A DNA stretch of 64,000 nt from Filobasidium wieringae (GCA_001600055.1 BCIV01000002.1:810287-874286), one strand, 5' to 3'. Positions 43,101 to 54,805 are shown, counted from the stretch's first letter. Translations and numbers: made by a program. The notes: generated by a model from the sequence alone, not told the origin.

Positions 43101-43686
43101 ACTTGCGTACAAGCGATCTAGCTCTTGAAGAAGCCACATCGTACCAGTCTTCTCCCACGTACTCTCCGAGACCTTCCACCACACTAATCCAACCTCTGCC
43201 CCCCTTGATCACCACGTCGAGCCACATGAGAGCTTTGGCAACTTCGTAGAACCTTTTGCAGGTCCTCATGACCGAAAACAAGCTCTGACGCACTAGCTGG
43301 GCATCGGTATAGTAGGGTGTAGGATCTAAGACTTCCGTACGAAGTAGATACTCGGGATCCACATGAGCGTTGGTGTTGTAATCGTCTTGAGGGAGAGGGA
43401 CAGATGTTGCATGAGGAGACGATATCAACGGATTGACATTGAGACGGGAATTCGGGAGAAAGGAGAGAACGTGGAAGATGAGCTCTGGTGGAAGGTCCAC
43501 GATGGAAAGAGGTCGAGGTTGTTCATCCGTTTGAGTATCATCTTCGGTGACGGATTTCGTCTTGTTCGCATGCTCGTCCTCTTTCTGGTTGTCGGCGGGC
43601 TGCACCTCACCGACGATCGGAAGGACTGTTTCCTGTTGGTGTTTCGGGTCTGCTTGTCGCGAGGTGGTTGTAGCGACTCGTTCCAT
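40159..43686 (-). CDS. Large F-box protein with leucine-rich region
   Basis: One uninterrupted exon of 1175 aa, unusual here. The F-box begins at residue 62 (SIVDLPPELIFHVLSFLPNS) and continues after an insert of about 50 residues with LFSVMRTCKRFYEVAKALMW. A long middle region is Ser/Arg-rich, including repeated RARARARSPS and RSRTRRT blocks. Leucine-rich-repeat-like segments lie in the C-terminal third: LKRVSLRGCVTLPWDVI, LTHLDLSFTRVSPATLEAL, ARLVALSLARSTRLTSESV, LRYLDLSSSPL and LRSLGLSYIPHL. F-box/LRR proteins select substrates for SCF ubiquitin ligases. The lack of introns may suggest a retrogene origin or simply exon fusion. The target is unknown. Confidence 0.9.
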   Translation of the reverse strand: MERVATTTSRQADPKHQQETVLPIVGEVQPADNQKEDEHANKTKSVTEDDTQTDEQPRPLSIVDLPPELIFHVLSFLPNSRLNVNPLISSPHATSVPLPQDDYNTNAHVDPEYLLRTEVLDPTPYYTDAQLVRQSLFSVMRTCKRFYEVAKALMWLDVVIKGGRGWISVVEGLGEYVGEDWYDVASSRARSLVRKSSKKYAEEMRRLESISQEEPLAAGELAYSTATLPMSIESSGPSNLPSNPTVIDVPEHIQLSTSAPAIPQLDQIMSGLNLDLTTQQDSSSTPHQFPASVPTSPQPEGPPILAPVVSDISIGPQAISEIQFSSAAHLPSFSNPFQNRYGSPLGYSRESENRAPVNTWRSSSTSMARKLSISRANSIKREGSTSYVRSKRRDVLSDNQEDAEADVPVEKEDLKIVRPPIDSPDLDFGEMENKFEKLDFVLRNGSSSLSRSNSATRANSAVRPGLRSQSHQMGTTRPKNRLEREKELRREWERERDASRARARARSPSVMGGRRVRSPSISRSRTRRTDVDVGLNGAQSLMQVLERQGDPTISQEVKQPELEALADAIAASIDPSGTAVPTTVGPPVNVDMSESSMSELGTGSSRDISPFDTRPPMEPHHSEKTPADPDYEYEFDLPTRLPPIPQIQSLSFANFRTTGTRRTQEEATRGKFVTSQRLYHVLRNAPRLKRLAMTEYVDSALAIEVIEEIFLRGYDYGCPGEPEWETKRRSGFEPMEAIDLTGCVSSVFGQALEEFVERWLVHPKERRRRRRQREMDSSVVSSDDREGRGRSRAVHGFGGLTAEDHLRDIEEEDEFYAEEDAKWRKPTFPNLKRVSLRGCVTLPWDVIAALIGSCTCLTHLDLSFTRVSPATLEALGQMPDARLVALSLARSTRLTSESVRNFLCDALAARTIVDLNLYGDLTYLSPLNVVDLEWIIRLAPCFQRQRLRYLDLSSSPLTAAILSPDIFPAQPGLRSLGLSYIPHLPLDSVTQFIMGSASNTEILTLTHSSTQADLPITMPALHVMMTLHGKLINPLTSPPFRIMSAPGRRGPHNESRTRLRVIELSETVRRALGRSGGSLDWRVIRSKGSRGWFVDVSAGWVREFDVDLGRRVYRFQRGLEKDHPWRRYLNALADAEGKVASNVGWHSHKCNVLVGLGMLCREEGLYGFSSFAAEG

Positions 43687-44156
43687 TCAATGAACTGAGG
43701 AGATGATGTCTGTATTGGGCTTTGTCAGTGCAAAAGAGGAGGCGAGGTTGAGATGCGAAGTATTCCATCTACTTGGCTGCTTGAGAGCGAACTGTCCGTG
43801 TTCCAATAAATCTGAATAAGCGCGAGGCGAAAGCGGAGCTTTCCGATTTCGCACATCATGGCGGCCGCATGGCACAGACATTCAGTCACAAGTCACAAGC
43901 ATGGGTCATGGAACGAAGGTTGATTCAATGACTTGAAAGAGTCGTCATGTAGCATCCTGCGTAACTCATCAGTCGTGTTCATCTCGCTCGCCTTTCAGCA
44001 CAGTACGGTCCGGATATCTTTGATACATGTTACATTTGTTCATCGCCATACAAAACCAAAACTAGATCCTCGAAACTTGGAAAACTATGCAAAAGGATGA
44101 TAAAGTCGAGTCACGTGCCACTCTCCTGATTGATGTGCTTTTGTGCCACCTTCGCT
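43687..44156. other. Spacer between F-box and sulfite reductase genes
   Basis: 470 nt: promoter of the F-box gene (-) and 3' region of the sulfite reductase gene (-). No gene or repeat is seen. Confidence 0.4.
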
Positions 44157-47100
44157 TCATGCAAGGACCGAATCATCGTAGAACTGAGTACCATGGTTGG
44201 TCGCCTTTACGTATCCAGCCCGGATGGTCCAGTCTCCGAATCGCTCTCCCTCGTTTCGCTCGAGCGCGTATCGTTTGATCATGGGCTCCATGATCTCCAA
44301 GATTTCCGGCTCGGTTACGCTCTCCTTGAAAGGCTTGTTCAACCGTTGTCCGTAGTACCCTCCTCCCAACATCATGAGGTAAGTACCAGGAGCCTTTCCA
44401 ACGAAAGCAACTTCGGCGGCCCATGGTCGGGCACAACCCTACAATATGGCAAACTGAAGTCAGTGTCCAGTCACATTGCGAAGTGGATCAGTCTTCAACT
44501 CACGTTGGGACAACCAGTCATTCGCATAACGATCGAATCGTTCCTCAATCCGGCCTCCTCAGTGATCTTCTCCAGCTTGTCAACAAGTACAGGCAAGTAT
44601 CGCTCAGACTCGGCCATGGCGAGACCACAGGTAGGGAAAGCGACACAAGCGGAAGATGACAATCTCAAAGCGGAATGGTCAACCTTGTCCAATTTCCACT
44701 TTGCAAGAAGCCTCTCCATTTCGGGCTTGTCCTCTTCAGCGACGTCGGACAGGATACAATGCTGGTTGGCCGTCAAGCGGAAGTCTCCCTTGTGGGCCTT
44801 GGCGATCTCCCTCAAACCACTCTTGAACTGGTGGTGAGCGTTGTCCTCTACACGACCGTTCTCGATGAACATGGTGAAGTGCCACTTTCCGTTGTGACCC
44901 TTGATCCATCCAAAGTTGTCGATGTTCTGCTCGAAAGTGTAAGGTCGGGCGGGAGCGAGCGCATGTCCCAATCGCTTCTCAACGTCCGCCTTGAAGTTGT
45001 CAACTCCCATTCGGTCAACAGTGTACTTGAGACGAGCATTCTTCCTGTCAGCTCTGTTTCCGTTGTCCCTCTGACTGAGCATGATCTTTTCGGCGACCAA
45101 ACATCCCTCTTCGGGAGTCACGAAACCGATCACATCTCCCAATCGAGGGTAGGTTTTCTTGTTCGAGTGGGTGACACCCATTCCTCCTCCAACGGTAACG
45201 TTGAATCCAGCGAGCTCACCTTGCTCGTCGGTGATCGCGATGAAACCGACATCGTTGGTGAACACGTCGACACTGTTGTCAGGGGGAACAGCAATGGCGA
45301 TCTTGAACTTTCGGGGCAGGTAGTATGGACCGTAGAGAGGCTCAAAGTCCTTCACAGCCTCACCAGCCACGAGCTTTTTGTCCAACCAGATCTCGTGATA
45401 AGCGGTAGTGCTGGGCAAAAGATGCTCAGAGAGAGCCTTTGAGAAGTCATAGACCTGCTCGTGTAGCTTCGAGTACGAAGGGTTGACGGACAGCTGCACA
45501 TTTCGGTTGACGTCTCCACAGGCGGCGATGGTGTCAAGCAAGGTCCTGTTGATCGCTTGCATGGCGGGTTTCAAGTGCTTCTTGATGATTCCGTGGAACT
45601 GGAAAGTCTGACGAGTAGTCAACTTGAAAGTTCCGTTACCGTGTTCATCGGAGATGTCGTCGATAGCCAACCACTGCTCGGGTTTACAGACACCTCCGGG
45701 CATACGGCATCGGATCATGAACGAGTAAGCAGGCTCCAAACCCTGGTCCTTTCGCTCTTCACGAATATCCCTATCGTCTTGCATGTAAGTTCCGTGGAAT
45801 TTGGTGAGCTGAGCGTCGGAAGGATCGATAGCGCCGGTAGACTTGTCAGCGAGACCCTCCAGGATGGTACCACGAAGGTAGTTGGAGGCGATCTTGATGT
45901 TCTCGTTGGTAATCGGTTCAGGCTCAGCCTCCAGGACCTCAACAGAGTCGACGCCCATGGCCTTCCAAAGGAGAGGCTCCCAAGCCTTGTAACCGGTTTG
46001 AGCACCATCGGGATCCTGGTCGTCTCCGAGACCGATATCAGCCATTCGCTGAGCTCCGAGCTTCTCGAGTCTAGCATCGATCTCCTTTGCAGGCTTGTTG
46101 TAGTACTTGGCACCATCCTCACCTGGCCAGTAGTGCGAGTCACCCATACCGAAGACGGTGAAGTTGACGCTCGCCCAATCACCACTCTCCGAAGCGGCCA
46201 TTAAAGCCTTGAAAGTGGTACGACCGTTCTGAGGCGCCTCTCCCTGTCCAGCGGTGGAGGTGAAGAAAACGACATGACCCTCGAGCTTGATGTCATCGAA
46301 ACCAAAGTCGTCCATGGTGACAAGGCGGGTCGCGAGACCCCTCGTCTTTGCCCTGGATGCCAACTTCTTTGCTACCTTTTCGGCATTTCCACCGTCGGAA
46401 GCGTAAAGGATGAGGAGAGGAGGACCATCCATGGCGTTCATCAACTTCTCGTAAGCCGCCTTGGCCTTCTGGCGTCTAGCGTCCTTGAGCTCAGTTCCGA
46501 CACTCGAGATGACCTGACTGGCGATCTTGGGCTCGGCTGCGGTCAACTGAGACAAATGGTTCTGCCTGTCCAAGAACTCCTTCATGGCCTCCTTGATTCG
46601 GACCGAGTCGAGCATGAAGGGCTTGCCATTCTCGAGATCCTCCTGACTAGGATCCCATCGGTACAAGGGCCAGTAAGCGGTATCGACGGCCAACTTGGTC
46701 TCCTTGAGAACCTCGAGGGCGGTCGCGTTCTCGTCCTCACCGTAAGGCAAGTAAGCGAGAACGATGGACGGGCCAGGGTAAGCATCAGCGGCCAAGAAGG
46801 CCTGCAGGACTTGACTGTAACTCGAGTAGACTGCAACGGAAGCGACATAGACGTCTCCATGGTTCATAGCGTAAAGACCGATATCCTTCTTCCTCTTGGC
46901 GGCATCCTTGGAGCCTCGAGTAGTGTAGGGTTGAGTGTCGATGATGAGCATGTTGACGTTTTTGCCGCTAGCGATAGCGTGATGGATACCGGAAGATCCG
47001 AGATCGTAAGACCAAGCGTCAGACCCGATGATCCATCTCGAGACGGGCTTGACGTGATCCTTGAGCGCAAGAGCCTTCTTGACGTTCTTGGCGAGATCGC

Positions 47101-48559
47101 CGGAAGCTCCCTGAGAAGTCTTTTCCAACTCGACAACCAAGTCTTTCCCAAGGGTCTCGACCTTTCTCGAGTCCTGTGCGTCCTTGCCGACCAACCACCT
47201 AGCCGCGACCTTGTGCAACTCATCACCGGTCGACTTGTCCTTGAGCACATCCTTGATCACCTGGGCCAACTCGTCACGCTCATCGAGCAAGGCCGAGACC
47301 TTTCCGAAAGCGTATTCGGGACGAGTAGCGAGTTGTCCGAGGGCAGGTACGAGACTGGGAGAGTTTACAATGTCCAACCTTCCTGGGAAAGTCTGATCGA
47401 GAATGTTGGTGTAGACTTCCTCGATCTTGGGGACGTGGGGCTCGGTCGAACCAGCCTCTTGTTCGGGAATAGACCCTAGAACGTCCTTCTCTCCTTGCAG
47501 AACCTGCTTGAGGGTCTCAACGTCACCCCCCTCGGTGAGGCTACCAAGAGTAGCACCGATGATCTCGGGCATGTCCGTCTCCTCATCCACCTCGGCCTTG
47601 GCTTGCAAAGCACTAAGGACGTCGAGGAAGACGGCTCCCCATCTGGTACTCTTCTTGAAAGCTTGTTCAAGGACGACAACCTTCTTTACCGAACTGGGAA
47701 GAGCGGCCAACAATCGGCCAGGAGCAAGAGGTCTGAGCAAGTTGATCTGGAGCACACCAACATCCTTCTCCCCCGATCGTTCCACCAGCTCGTTCAATCC
47801 CTCGGTCTGTACTCCGAAAGTGACGATCGCAGTCTCGGCATCGGTCGATCCCGAGTAATGGTAAGGAATCTGAGCTCGTCGAGTCAACTTGAGAGTGGCC
47901 AGAGCGGCGGATTCGTAAGCGACAAACACCTCCTCGTCGGATTTGGGGACATCGTTCAAGTGACCCAAGTTTGGTACGGTCGAAGCGTGATGAGCGGCAG
48001 ATCCGTTGAGGTCAATGGTCTGGGCGGAGAAGAAGGTGGTGATCTCCTCTTCACTAGGAAGGGAAGATTCCTCAGAGTTGCCATTAACGTGTCCGTTTCC
48101 GTTGGCGACTTGTCGAGAAGCCTTGCCACTGGAATAGACATGGACGACCGCTCGGCCTGATTCTTTGGCGAGCTTGCTGGCGAGTAAAGCGGTATCGGCC
48201 GATTCCACTGCGGACTCGCTCTTGAGTACCACCCAACCTGATCCTCTCAGTGCAAGCACAGGGGAGAGATCATCGTCCTGGCCAACCTGGATGTGTGCTA
48301 CCAGAGGAGTGTTGACCAATTTCGTGAGGGATGGCAAGAGGGAGGAGAACGAGCTGGAGGAAGAGGACAACAATAAAGTAGTCAGTTCCTCTGAGCTTCG
48401 CTTGAGGATCAACTCGGATGGGTCCACATGGGGGAACAATCGTGTTGTCCTGAGCGATTGACGGGAAGAGGAAGGAGTGGGGAGAGAAGAGGAGATGACG
48501 AGGTGAGAAGAGAGGAGGGAGGCGATCCGGGAGACGGTCTCGAACGTATCGGCAGGCAT
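44157..48559 (-). CDS. MET5: Sulfite reductase (NADPH), beta/hemoprotein subunit
   Basis: Exons (-): 44504..48559 and 44157..44438; 1445 aa. Residues about 1-700 resemble pyruvate:ferredoxin-type TPP-enzyme domains, kept in fungal Met5. A flavodoxin domain is at about 708-860 (LLILYASDGGNAEKVAKKL, FFTSTAGQGEAP, FGMGDSHYWPG). The nitrite/sulfite reductase half-domains follow (FKLTTRQTFQFHGI, CGDVNRNVQ). The siroheme/4Fe-4S cysteines are ACVAFPTC (near 1303) and GCPNGC; the single intron separates CPN from GC. The enzyme reduces sulfite to sulfide for methionine and cysteine synthesis with the Met10 flavoprotein subunit, in the cytosol. Length agrees with yeast Met5 (about 1440 aa). One intron in 4.4 kb is sparse for this genome. 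Confidence 0.95.
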
Positions 48560-49399
48560 ATCGACGAGGATGATAGGTTTAGTGGCGTGAATGAAAGGTC
48601 TTGTTTGGACGATAGGGTATATGCAGCTAGGTCTTGCTAGAGCTGAAGATCGGAGGTGGAAGAGATATCAGTCAATGGAATGTGGCGAGACGAGTCTATG
48701 GAGATTGTAGCTCACCTATGATCGATCCGCCTCGTTATTGCGTTTTCGGGTGTGTACGAAACAGAAGTGTACACGAAGAGAAGGAAAGAGTGTGGGGAGG
48801 AGGTGTAGTAGTGGTGGTGGTGGTGGTGGTGGTAGTGTTAGGTGATTACTACTTTACACTACTTGGATGGACAATGAGGTGGCGTAGGTAGAGAAGGAAG
48901 GTAGCAGTGAGTAGTGGACCGTTGGTTGATGTAGGAGAGCTAGTTTTTTACAACACGCGCGATTGGCAGCGAACGATCGTTCCAACTTTCAACACAAATG
49001 AACTTGATCACGTAAGCCGTAACCAAGGGAATCTATCCGAATTCTCACCATACCCCTAGTCTCAGCTCAATCGCGTGGGGTACACTCAGGGTCCACGGTC
49101 TGGCATGGCGTGATGAGATTCGGAATCAACTGTTGATGATGTGCTTCCAACCAGAGCGAGACGCCGGGTACTTTCGGTCCGATGCGATTTCAGGGATCGG
49201 CGATGGATCCGCGAGGCAAGATCGATACACGTTCCATGTTTCATCAGACGCTTGATACAATTGTGAGATACAGTAAAACACACTACCGCCACTGGCCACT
49301 ACGCATGCAAACAACCTCTCATCTACAATGCATTGGAATAAGATCGAACCCTATACACAACGACCGATCAGTTCTCATCCTCGCTTTCGCACAATCCCA
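48560..49399. promoter_or_regulatory. Sulfite reductase upstream region with a GTG microsatellite
   Basis: An 840-nt spacer between two minus-strand genes. A GTG/TGG microsatellite (about nine GTG units, 48807-48836) lies some 250 nt upstream of the sulfite reductase ATG; on the coding strand it is a CAC/CCA repeat, probably in the promoter or leader. I see no gene. The left half of any short frames is unsupported. Confidence 0.45.
48807..48836. repeat. Trinucleotide microsatellite (GTG)n
   Basis: GTAGTAGTGGTGGTGGTGGT continues with more GTG units and ends GTAGTG. Nearly pure, so likely length-polymorphic between strains. Confidence 0.85.
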
Positions 49400-51498
49400 T
49401 CACCATACGTACTTTGAAAAATAAAACGGTTTCTGATGTTTCAAGCTCAGTCCCAAAACCTCCCCCGTTCCTAGATTAACACTACTGTAATCCCTCATCT
49501 CCAACTTGTTCCATCGACCTCTGGTGGCCGTCTTCAAGTCCAAATCCATCTCGAATTCGTACTTGGGAACGGATTGACCGGGTTCGAGCATCTGTTTGAT
49601 CGTTATGATGTTTCGAGTGACAGGACGATCGGGTTTGGTATCATCCTCTCGCGGATTCAGAGTCCAACGCCCGAAGAGGTTTCCTTTCGCTCGAAGAGAA
49701 GGACGGATCGAGTGGACAACATCGACGGGTCTGAATGGGGGCAACGCAATTAACTCCTCACCTGTCGGCTATACGTATACGGGTAAGACCTACTGATCGG
49801 TCGTCAAGAGGGAAATGACTGTGCCATCAGGATAAAACCTCAAGAAACGATGATACGTTACTATCAATACCGCAAATGATCAATCTCCGTCGCATCCTCT
49901 GGTGAATCAAGTTCCCACGATGTTCACTTACTAAGATGTGTGATCTGTAAAGACAACGTTTTCGCTTAAGAACGAGATCGATCATCGAATACCCAGCCTA
50001 CTCACGTTAACCCACGCCAAATCGCTCTGTCCCGGTCGTCTATAATCCCACATCATTCACGATCAGACTCCTCTTTTCCTTTCGTAACAAAGATCAGGGC
50101 CTCACATATAATGACAAACACTGATATAGACTCCATCGTATCGAACCCTTTTCTCTTCCAGGAAGGTCGTTCGGTAATCTAAACCGTGACGGAGTGCAAG
50201 GTTTCTGATAGGGGTATCGGGTGGAACTATTGGAGGTCGATAAATATGTTCGCACAGCGTTCTAGATGAGACGGTATCAGACTCAATTTGGGGGAAGGAA
50301 GATCGAGTACCATACATGAACTCACCTCCATTTGTTGACTCCCCTAGTCATCACTCTCAACCTCTTACAGACCGTCCCGAACCTTTCCAAACTACCCACA
50401 TCCAGAAAGTCCATGACATGTTCCAATACCTCTTCAGGTAGTTTGATCAGCATGATGGGGTATTTGTCGTTTTCTGGTATAAGAGGCAAGTGATGATACA
50501 GGTCATGAATCGTCGTAGGGAGTCGATCGGCTGTGAAGGGGGATTGTATCGCGCTGGGAGTCTGGTCCTCTGCTACTGGAGGTGGATGGAGGATTTCGTC
50601 CCTCGCCGTATCTAACCAGGTCAAGAGGATCTTCGTAAGAGGATCGTTGCGATCCCCTACCACCTGTTCAGGTACCGCATTCGGTCCCGTCGAGCTGAAA
50701 TCGCTCTTCCCCGACTTCTCAGCCGTCTCGTGGATAACACTGGAAGCTGCAGGAACGTAGTCTTTTCCCGTTTGGATCGTCGTGCGGAAAGTGTAGGATT
50801 CAGATTCTTTGTTGGAGAAAGCTGTGATCGGTTTGGACGGATCGGTCACTTGTAATTCTTCCACTCCTTGTAGCAGCTGAGATTCTTGTTCTAATACCCA
50901 ATGGTGGTATGATTTCTCGACTTGAGCTGTGACGAGAGCGAGTCAGGATCGAAGTATTTGCAACCGACAAGCGTGAGGTTGACTGACGTTCTAGTTTGTA
51001 TGCCTTTCTATACAGATTAAGCGCTTCGTTCAGCTGGCCCATCTGTTCCAGCTCGACAGCTTTCGCATAGCATTCAACGGCTAGTGCCGATTTCTGACTC
51101 TTCTTGGTTTTCGTCTCTTTTGTAGGTTTTCCAGGAAGTACTGACGTTAGAGATTTAGGGGAAGTCGACGGACCTGCTCGAGGTTGCGGCACAGGTTCAG
51201 GAATGGATGGAACGATGGCGGGTGTATCATGCTGATCTTTAGGATTATCGAAATCACTGGCTCTGCCTTTCCCCTTCAATTCCTGAACGTTATCTCGGCC
51301 AGTGTTCGTCCTCTTCTTGGATCCGGAAAAAGGATCAGGTTTGGCTAAAGCTGCAGCTCGATGGATCTGAGCTAGTTCCGAAGCTTTTGGAGCTTGAGCT
51401 TTGCGCTCTCGCACCTCTCGTTGCCATTCCAATCGGAACCGCTCTAGCTCTTCCTCGGTATTGGTCTTATCCGGAGCTTCGCCCGAGAGTGTAGACAT
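49400..51498 (-). CDS. FBXO9-like F-box protein
   Basis: Exons (-): 50988..51498, 50326..50926, 50106..50261, 50006..50039, 49932..49944, 49794..49860 and 49400..49730; 570 aa. An ATG at 51591 would add 31 residues in frame; the MSTLSGEAPDKTN start is preferred because it begins the hydrophilic region. A TPR/MIT-like helical pair (ALAVECYAKAVELEQMGQL, then LYRKAYKLE) lies at about 140-170. The F-box, IKLPEEVLEHVMDFLDVGSL with FGTVCKRLRVM, is at about 330-375. The conserved FBXO9 block THLITYHRFLRFYPDGTVIS is at the C-terminal side. FBXO9 is an SCF receptor; yeast Hrt3 has a related layout. Exon 5 is only 13 nt. Confidence 0.9.
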
Positions 51499-51857
51499 GG
51501 TTCGCGAGTGACCCTGTGCTCTTCCAAAGGCGACAGACGTTGCGAGTGAACCCAACATAGACCAGGGGTAAGTGCCTACCTTGCTTGCCAAAGTGATTCA
51601 TGACGAAGCTGCTTGCCTCCACTTTATCAACTAATCTCGATGCGAACGCGTGGGAAGGCGCAAATCGAGCGTCTGAAATGACTTCAAACATGAATGGGAA
51701 TAGGGTTGCAAGTCTTCCTACACTGCTTGCCGATCACTTGACCGACTCGACTTGATATTCAATACGTTTAGACATAGCTACGAAGGTTGGACCTGTGAGA
51801 TATACCTTGCTTGAGACGGGGATTCTTACTGGCTCGAAGAGGAAGTTGTCATAAACA
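51499..51857. promoter_or_regulatory. Divergent promoter between FBXO9-like and CID genes
   Basis: A 359-nt spacer serving both genes. No TATA box is evident. Nothing else is seen. Confidence 0.4.
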
Positions 51858-54805
51858 TGACTGAAAAACGCCCGTCGATAGAGGTGAATTCGAAACCGCT
51901 CGAAGCCATGATCGAACGATAGCTGAACGCTGTTCTGACTCCTGTTCTCGCTATACAGGAATTTACCTCTCTCCTGAAGCACACGGTACAAGCAAAACGA
52001 TTGTCGGGTGGAAAAGTACAGGAGACCGTACAATTGGGAGTCAAAATACTCAAGGTATGTATATGGTCACCCAATCCGTGCTGCACCGAGTGAAACTGAC
52101 CAAATAGAGATCCTTATTTTAATAGGAAGATGTCGCTCTCCTTCACGCCCTTTACAAAACCCATAAATCACTTCCACCGAAATCCTCTCACAAAATCTCT
52201 TCGCTCTACGTGCTCGATTCCCTGGCTCGTGGGGTACATAAACTCTACAAGAACAGCAAAGAAAAGGATGGCAGGACTGCTGGGATTGCAAAAGGTTTCC
52301 TGAGCAAGGTTGAGGGGGTACTTGATGGATGGGTCAAGGATATGACGGACGGTTGGCCGGAAGGAAGAGTGGGTCAATTTCCGTTTTCGCAGAGCGCAGA
52401 TAGCCTGCTGGAACGGACGGACTGACGCACCTTTTCGTGTCCTGCAGGAAAAAATGCTCAAAGTCCTTGATATCTGGACTAAATCTCAAACGTTCACTCC
52501 AGCCTGTCTCTCGCGATTGCAAGCCATCGTAGACTCTTCAAACCCGGTCAACTCGACTACTCAAAATCAAGCCACACCTCAAAATCGAACAACAACTCCA
52601 ACGAATAGTCCTCCGAAAGCAAAGAATGAACTTGATGCGCAGCAGATACCGAGTGCAACCCCAACTACAGGTGATTATTGTTTTTCTTTTCTCTTTCTGA
52701 TTTTACCGTCTTGTCAAGGGTACACCCTTGGTGCGACATTTTGGTGCATAATACACCACAATGCATGGCGCGTTCGATACACAGTAGAAACGGCTTTTTG
52801 GATCTCGACAGATATCGCAACGTTCTTGCTTTCACAGAACGCGTTTGAATATATAGGGTCAACATATGATCACGGGGAAAGGCACGAAACAGAGGGCTCC
52901 TGGAAAAAGCTTCCGCGAGGAACCATATCCGAAACAAAAAGGCTTGTATATTCGGTAGCTACAATGCTCAGATATACATTCCTTTTCCTTTTCTCCCATC
53001 GCTGTTTATTGCAGAATGATCGATCTTTGCTCCCCCTACGTACGAAAGTCATAAAGAAACCAGCACGTGGCCCTGTCGATAGAGAGGTCAATGCAAATGC
53101 ATTGATATTGTTCAGCCGTAAAGAGGGATGGTGTAATATCAACTCGTACTATGACACGTCTACACACGTATGGTCGACCTTGAATAACGGTGTGACCTCA
53201 AGCGAGAAGACGCACGCCCAGAAGTCAGATGAAGAAGTTGGTCTTGATCTAGTCGAAAAAGACAACGGTCACAGGGCAAAGACCAGAGCGACCTCGAACA
53301 ACAAGACTAGAGATGAGACTGCCGACGGGCGTGGATGATGCTCGTCCTTGCTATGTGTGGATACCCTTTTCTCGAGAAGCATGCTGATTTGAAACGTTCT
53401 TTTCGCGATGCCGTAATCGTTTCAGAAACACCGCCGGCGATGCCCGACTTTCTTAGTTTTCTTGCTGGACAACTTTCAACCGCTACGCCGGTCGTGTGAG
53501 TTCACTTGTCTTCGCCTGGCTCAGTGAACATGCACTTAACACCTCTCTTATTGGGTGCGGTCTTTTCAGGTCATCTCCTACACATGGCCAGACCCCAATG
53601 CCTCTTCCCTCGACCCCTGCGGTGCCTCCAGCTGCTGTACCTACTAACTCCTTTCAGTCGACTACTCCCTCCATTCCTGTTGCTCTACCCTTGAAGATGC
53701 CAGTTGGTATGCCACCTTCCACACTAAAGCCTACTATCGACTCTGCAATGGCGAAGCGGGATGAGATTGCGAAAAGGCTGTCAATGATGGGCCCCAGTGG
53801 ATTTCAGACCGCGCCTCCTCCTCAAGCCGCCTCGTTTATGCCTGTTAACCCCTCTGTATATTCAAACTCGGCTCCTCCTCCTCCGCCTACGACGACGCAG
53901 CCCTATCCCCCCAGCGTTCCTGGACCATCTCGTGGAATGAATCTTCCGATCCAGAAATATGGAAATCAAGCAGGACCACACCCTGCACAACAAAACGCAT
54001 ACAATGCCAATAATCCTACAAACCGACCAACAGAGGATAGAAGATATGAGAACCCAACCAATCGCTCGGGACGAACTGGCGGAGACCCTCGGCTGCGGCG
54101 TTCACGATCGCCTCATCAGGACGTAAATACCGTTTCGAGGGCTCCGCCTCCGGCAGTCCGATCGGGTAGGGCGCCGTTACCGGGAGCTGGCGATCCTGGG
54201 AAAGACGAGTTCGGTCGTGATCTACCTGAAAAGCGTTTGGCGAGTCCCAGCGGTGAGGACCGAGGTTACAAGCGACCTAAAGTAGAAATCCCGTTGGTGG
54301 AACCGCGGCCGAGTGAGAATACGGTAAGTCATACAAAGTTTTGTCGATCGATCTCGGTGCTGATACTTCTGATCGATAGCAGGTTGTCTCTACTTCCAAG
54401 CCAACCCTTGACGATATCGATGTTACCAAGCTCAATCCAGGGGATCCGCAAACGTGGACAACCCTTGGTGAGGCATGGATGAACACACATGGCAGTGCAC
54501 CCCAGGGTCCCGATGTTATGATGTGGTTTATGAACGCCTCGGCCGAGAAGATGGCCCAGATGGGAGGAGAAGGGAATGCTGTCAATAATCCGATGGCTCA
54601 AATGATGCAGGGAATGATGGCTGGAGGTACTCAGCAGCCGATGGTCAACACGTACATGGGAGATGGGATAGGAATGAGTGCTCCTGTTCCTATGGATGAC
54701 TCGCATCAGCAAGCTCGTCTGGACTGGAATGACGATGGACCATACAGCGGCGGTGGCGGTCAGCGGGGAGGAGGGCATGGTGGGAGCGGACGAGGCAATT
54801 GGTGA
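51858..54805 (+). CDS. CTD-interacting-domain (CID) protein, SCAF/Nrd1-like
   Basis: Exons 51858..51884, 51959..52054, 52126..52368, 52448..52670, 53426..53495, 53570..54323 and 54383..54805; 611 aa. The CID domain spans about 8-150: EEFTSLLKHTVQAKRLSGGK, LLHALYKTHKSLPPKSSHKI, SLYVLDSLARGVHKLY, then EKMLKVLDIWTKSQTF. Such domains bind the phosphorylated C-terminal repeats of RNA polymerase II and couple transcription to RNA 3'-end processing or termination. The rest is Pro/Ser/Thr-rich with RDP/RS-like parts (RRSRSPHQD). A conserved-looking LNPGDPQTWTTLGEAWMNT follows, and the end is Gly/Arg-rich (GGGHGGSGRGNW), likely RNA-binding. No RRM is found, unlike Nrd1 or Seb1. Intron 4 is 755 nt, ten times the norm. 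Confidence 0.88.
52671..53425 (+). other. Unusually long intron, open in frame for 668 nt
   Basis: Between CAACTACAG|GTGATT and TTTCAG|AAACACC. The upstream reading frame runs on through it to a stop at 53338, giving a different C-terminus with TM-like hydrophobic and Lys-rich pieces. It is AT-richer than the exons. The contents could be an old insertion, an alternative last exon or an intronic RNA. Confidence 0.6.

Noticed and set aside
44675..47858. Long + strand frames opposite the sulfite reductase gene (up to 401 aa)
   Set aside because: Antisense shadows of a strongly coding minus-strand gene.
52454..53338. Single 294-aa frame as a separate gene
   Set aside because: Its first 74 codons are the CID exon; the remainder lies in the long intron and has no independent support.
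53329..53400. Box C/D snoRNA (ATGATG and CTGA) near the end of the long CID intron
   Set aside because: Box C is imperfect and the terminal stem is not clear.
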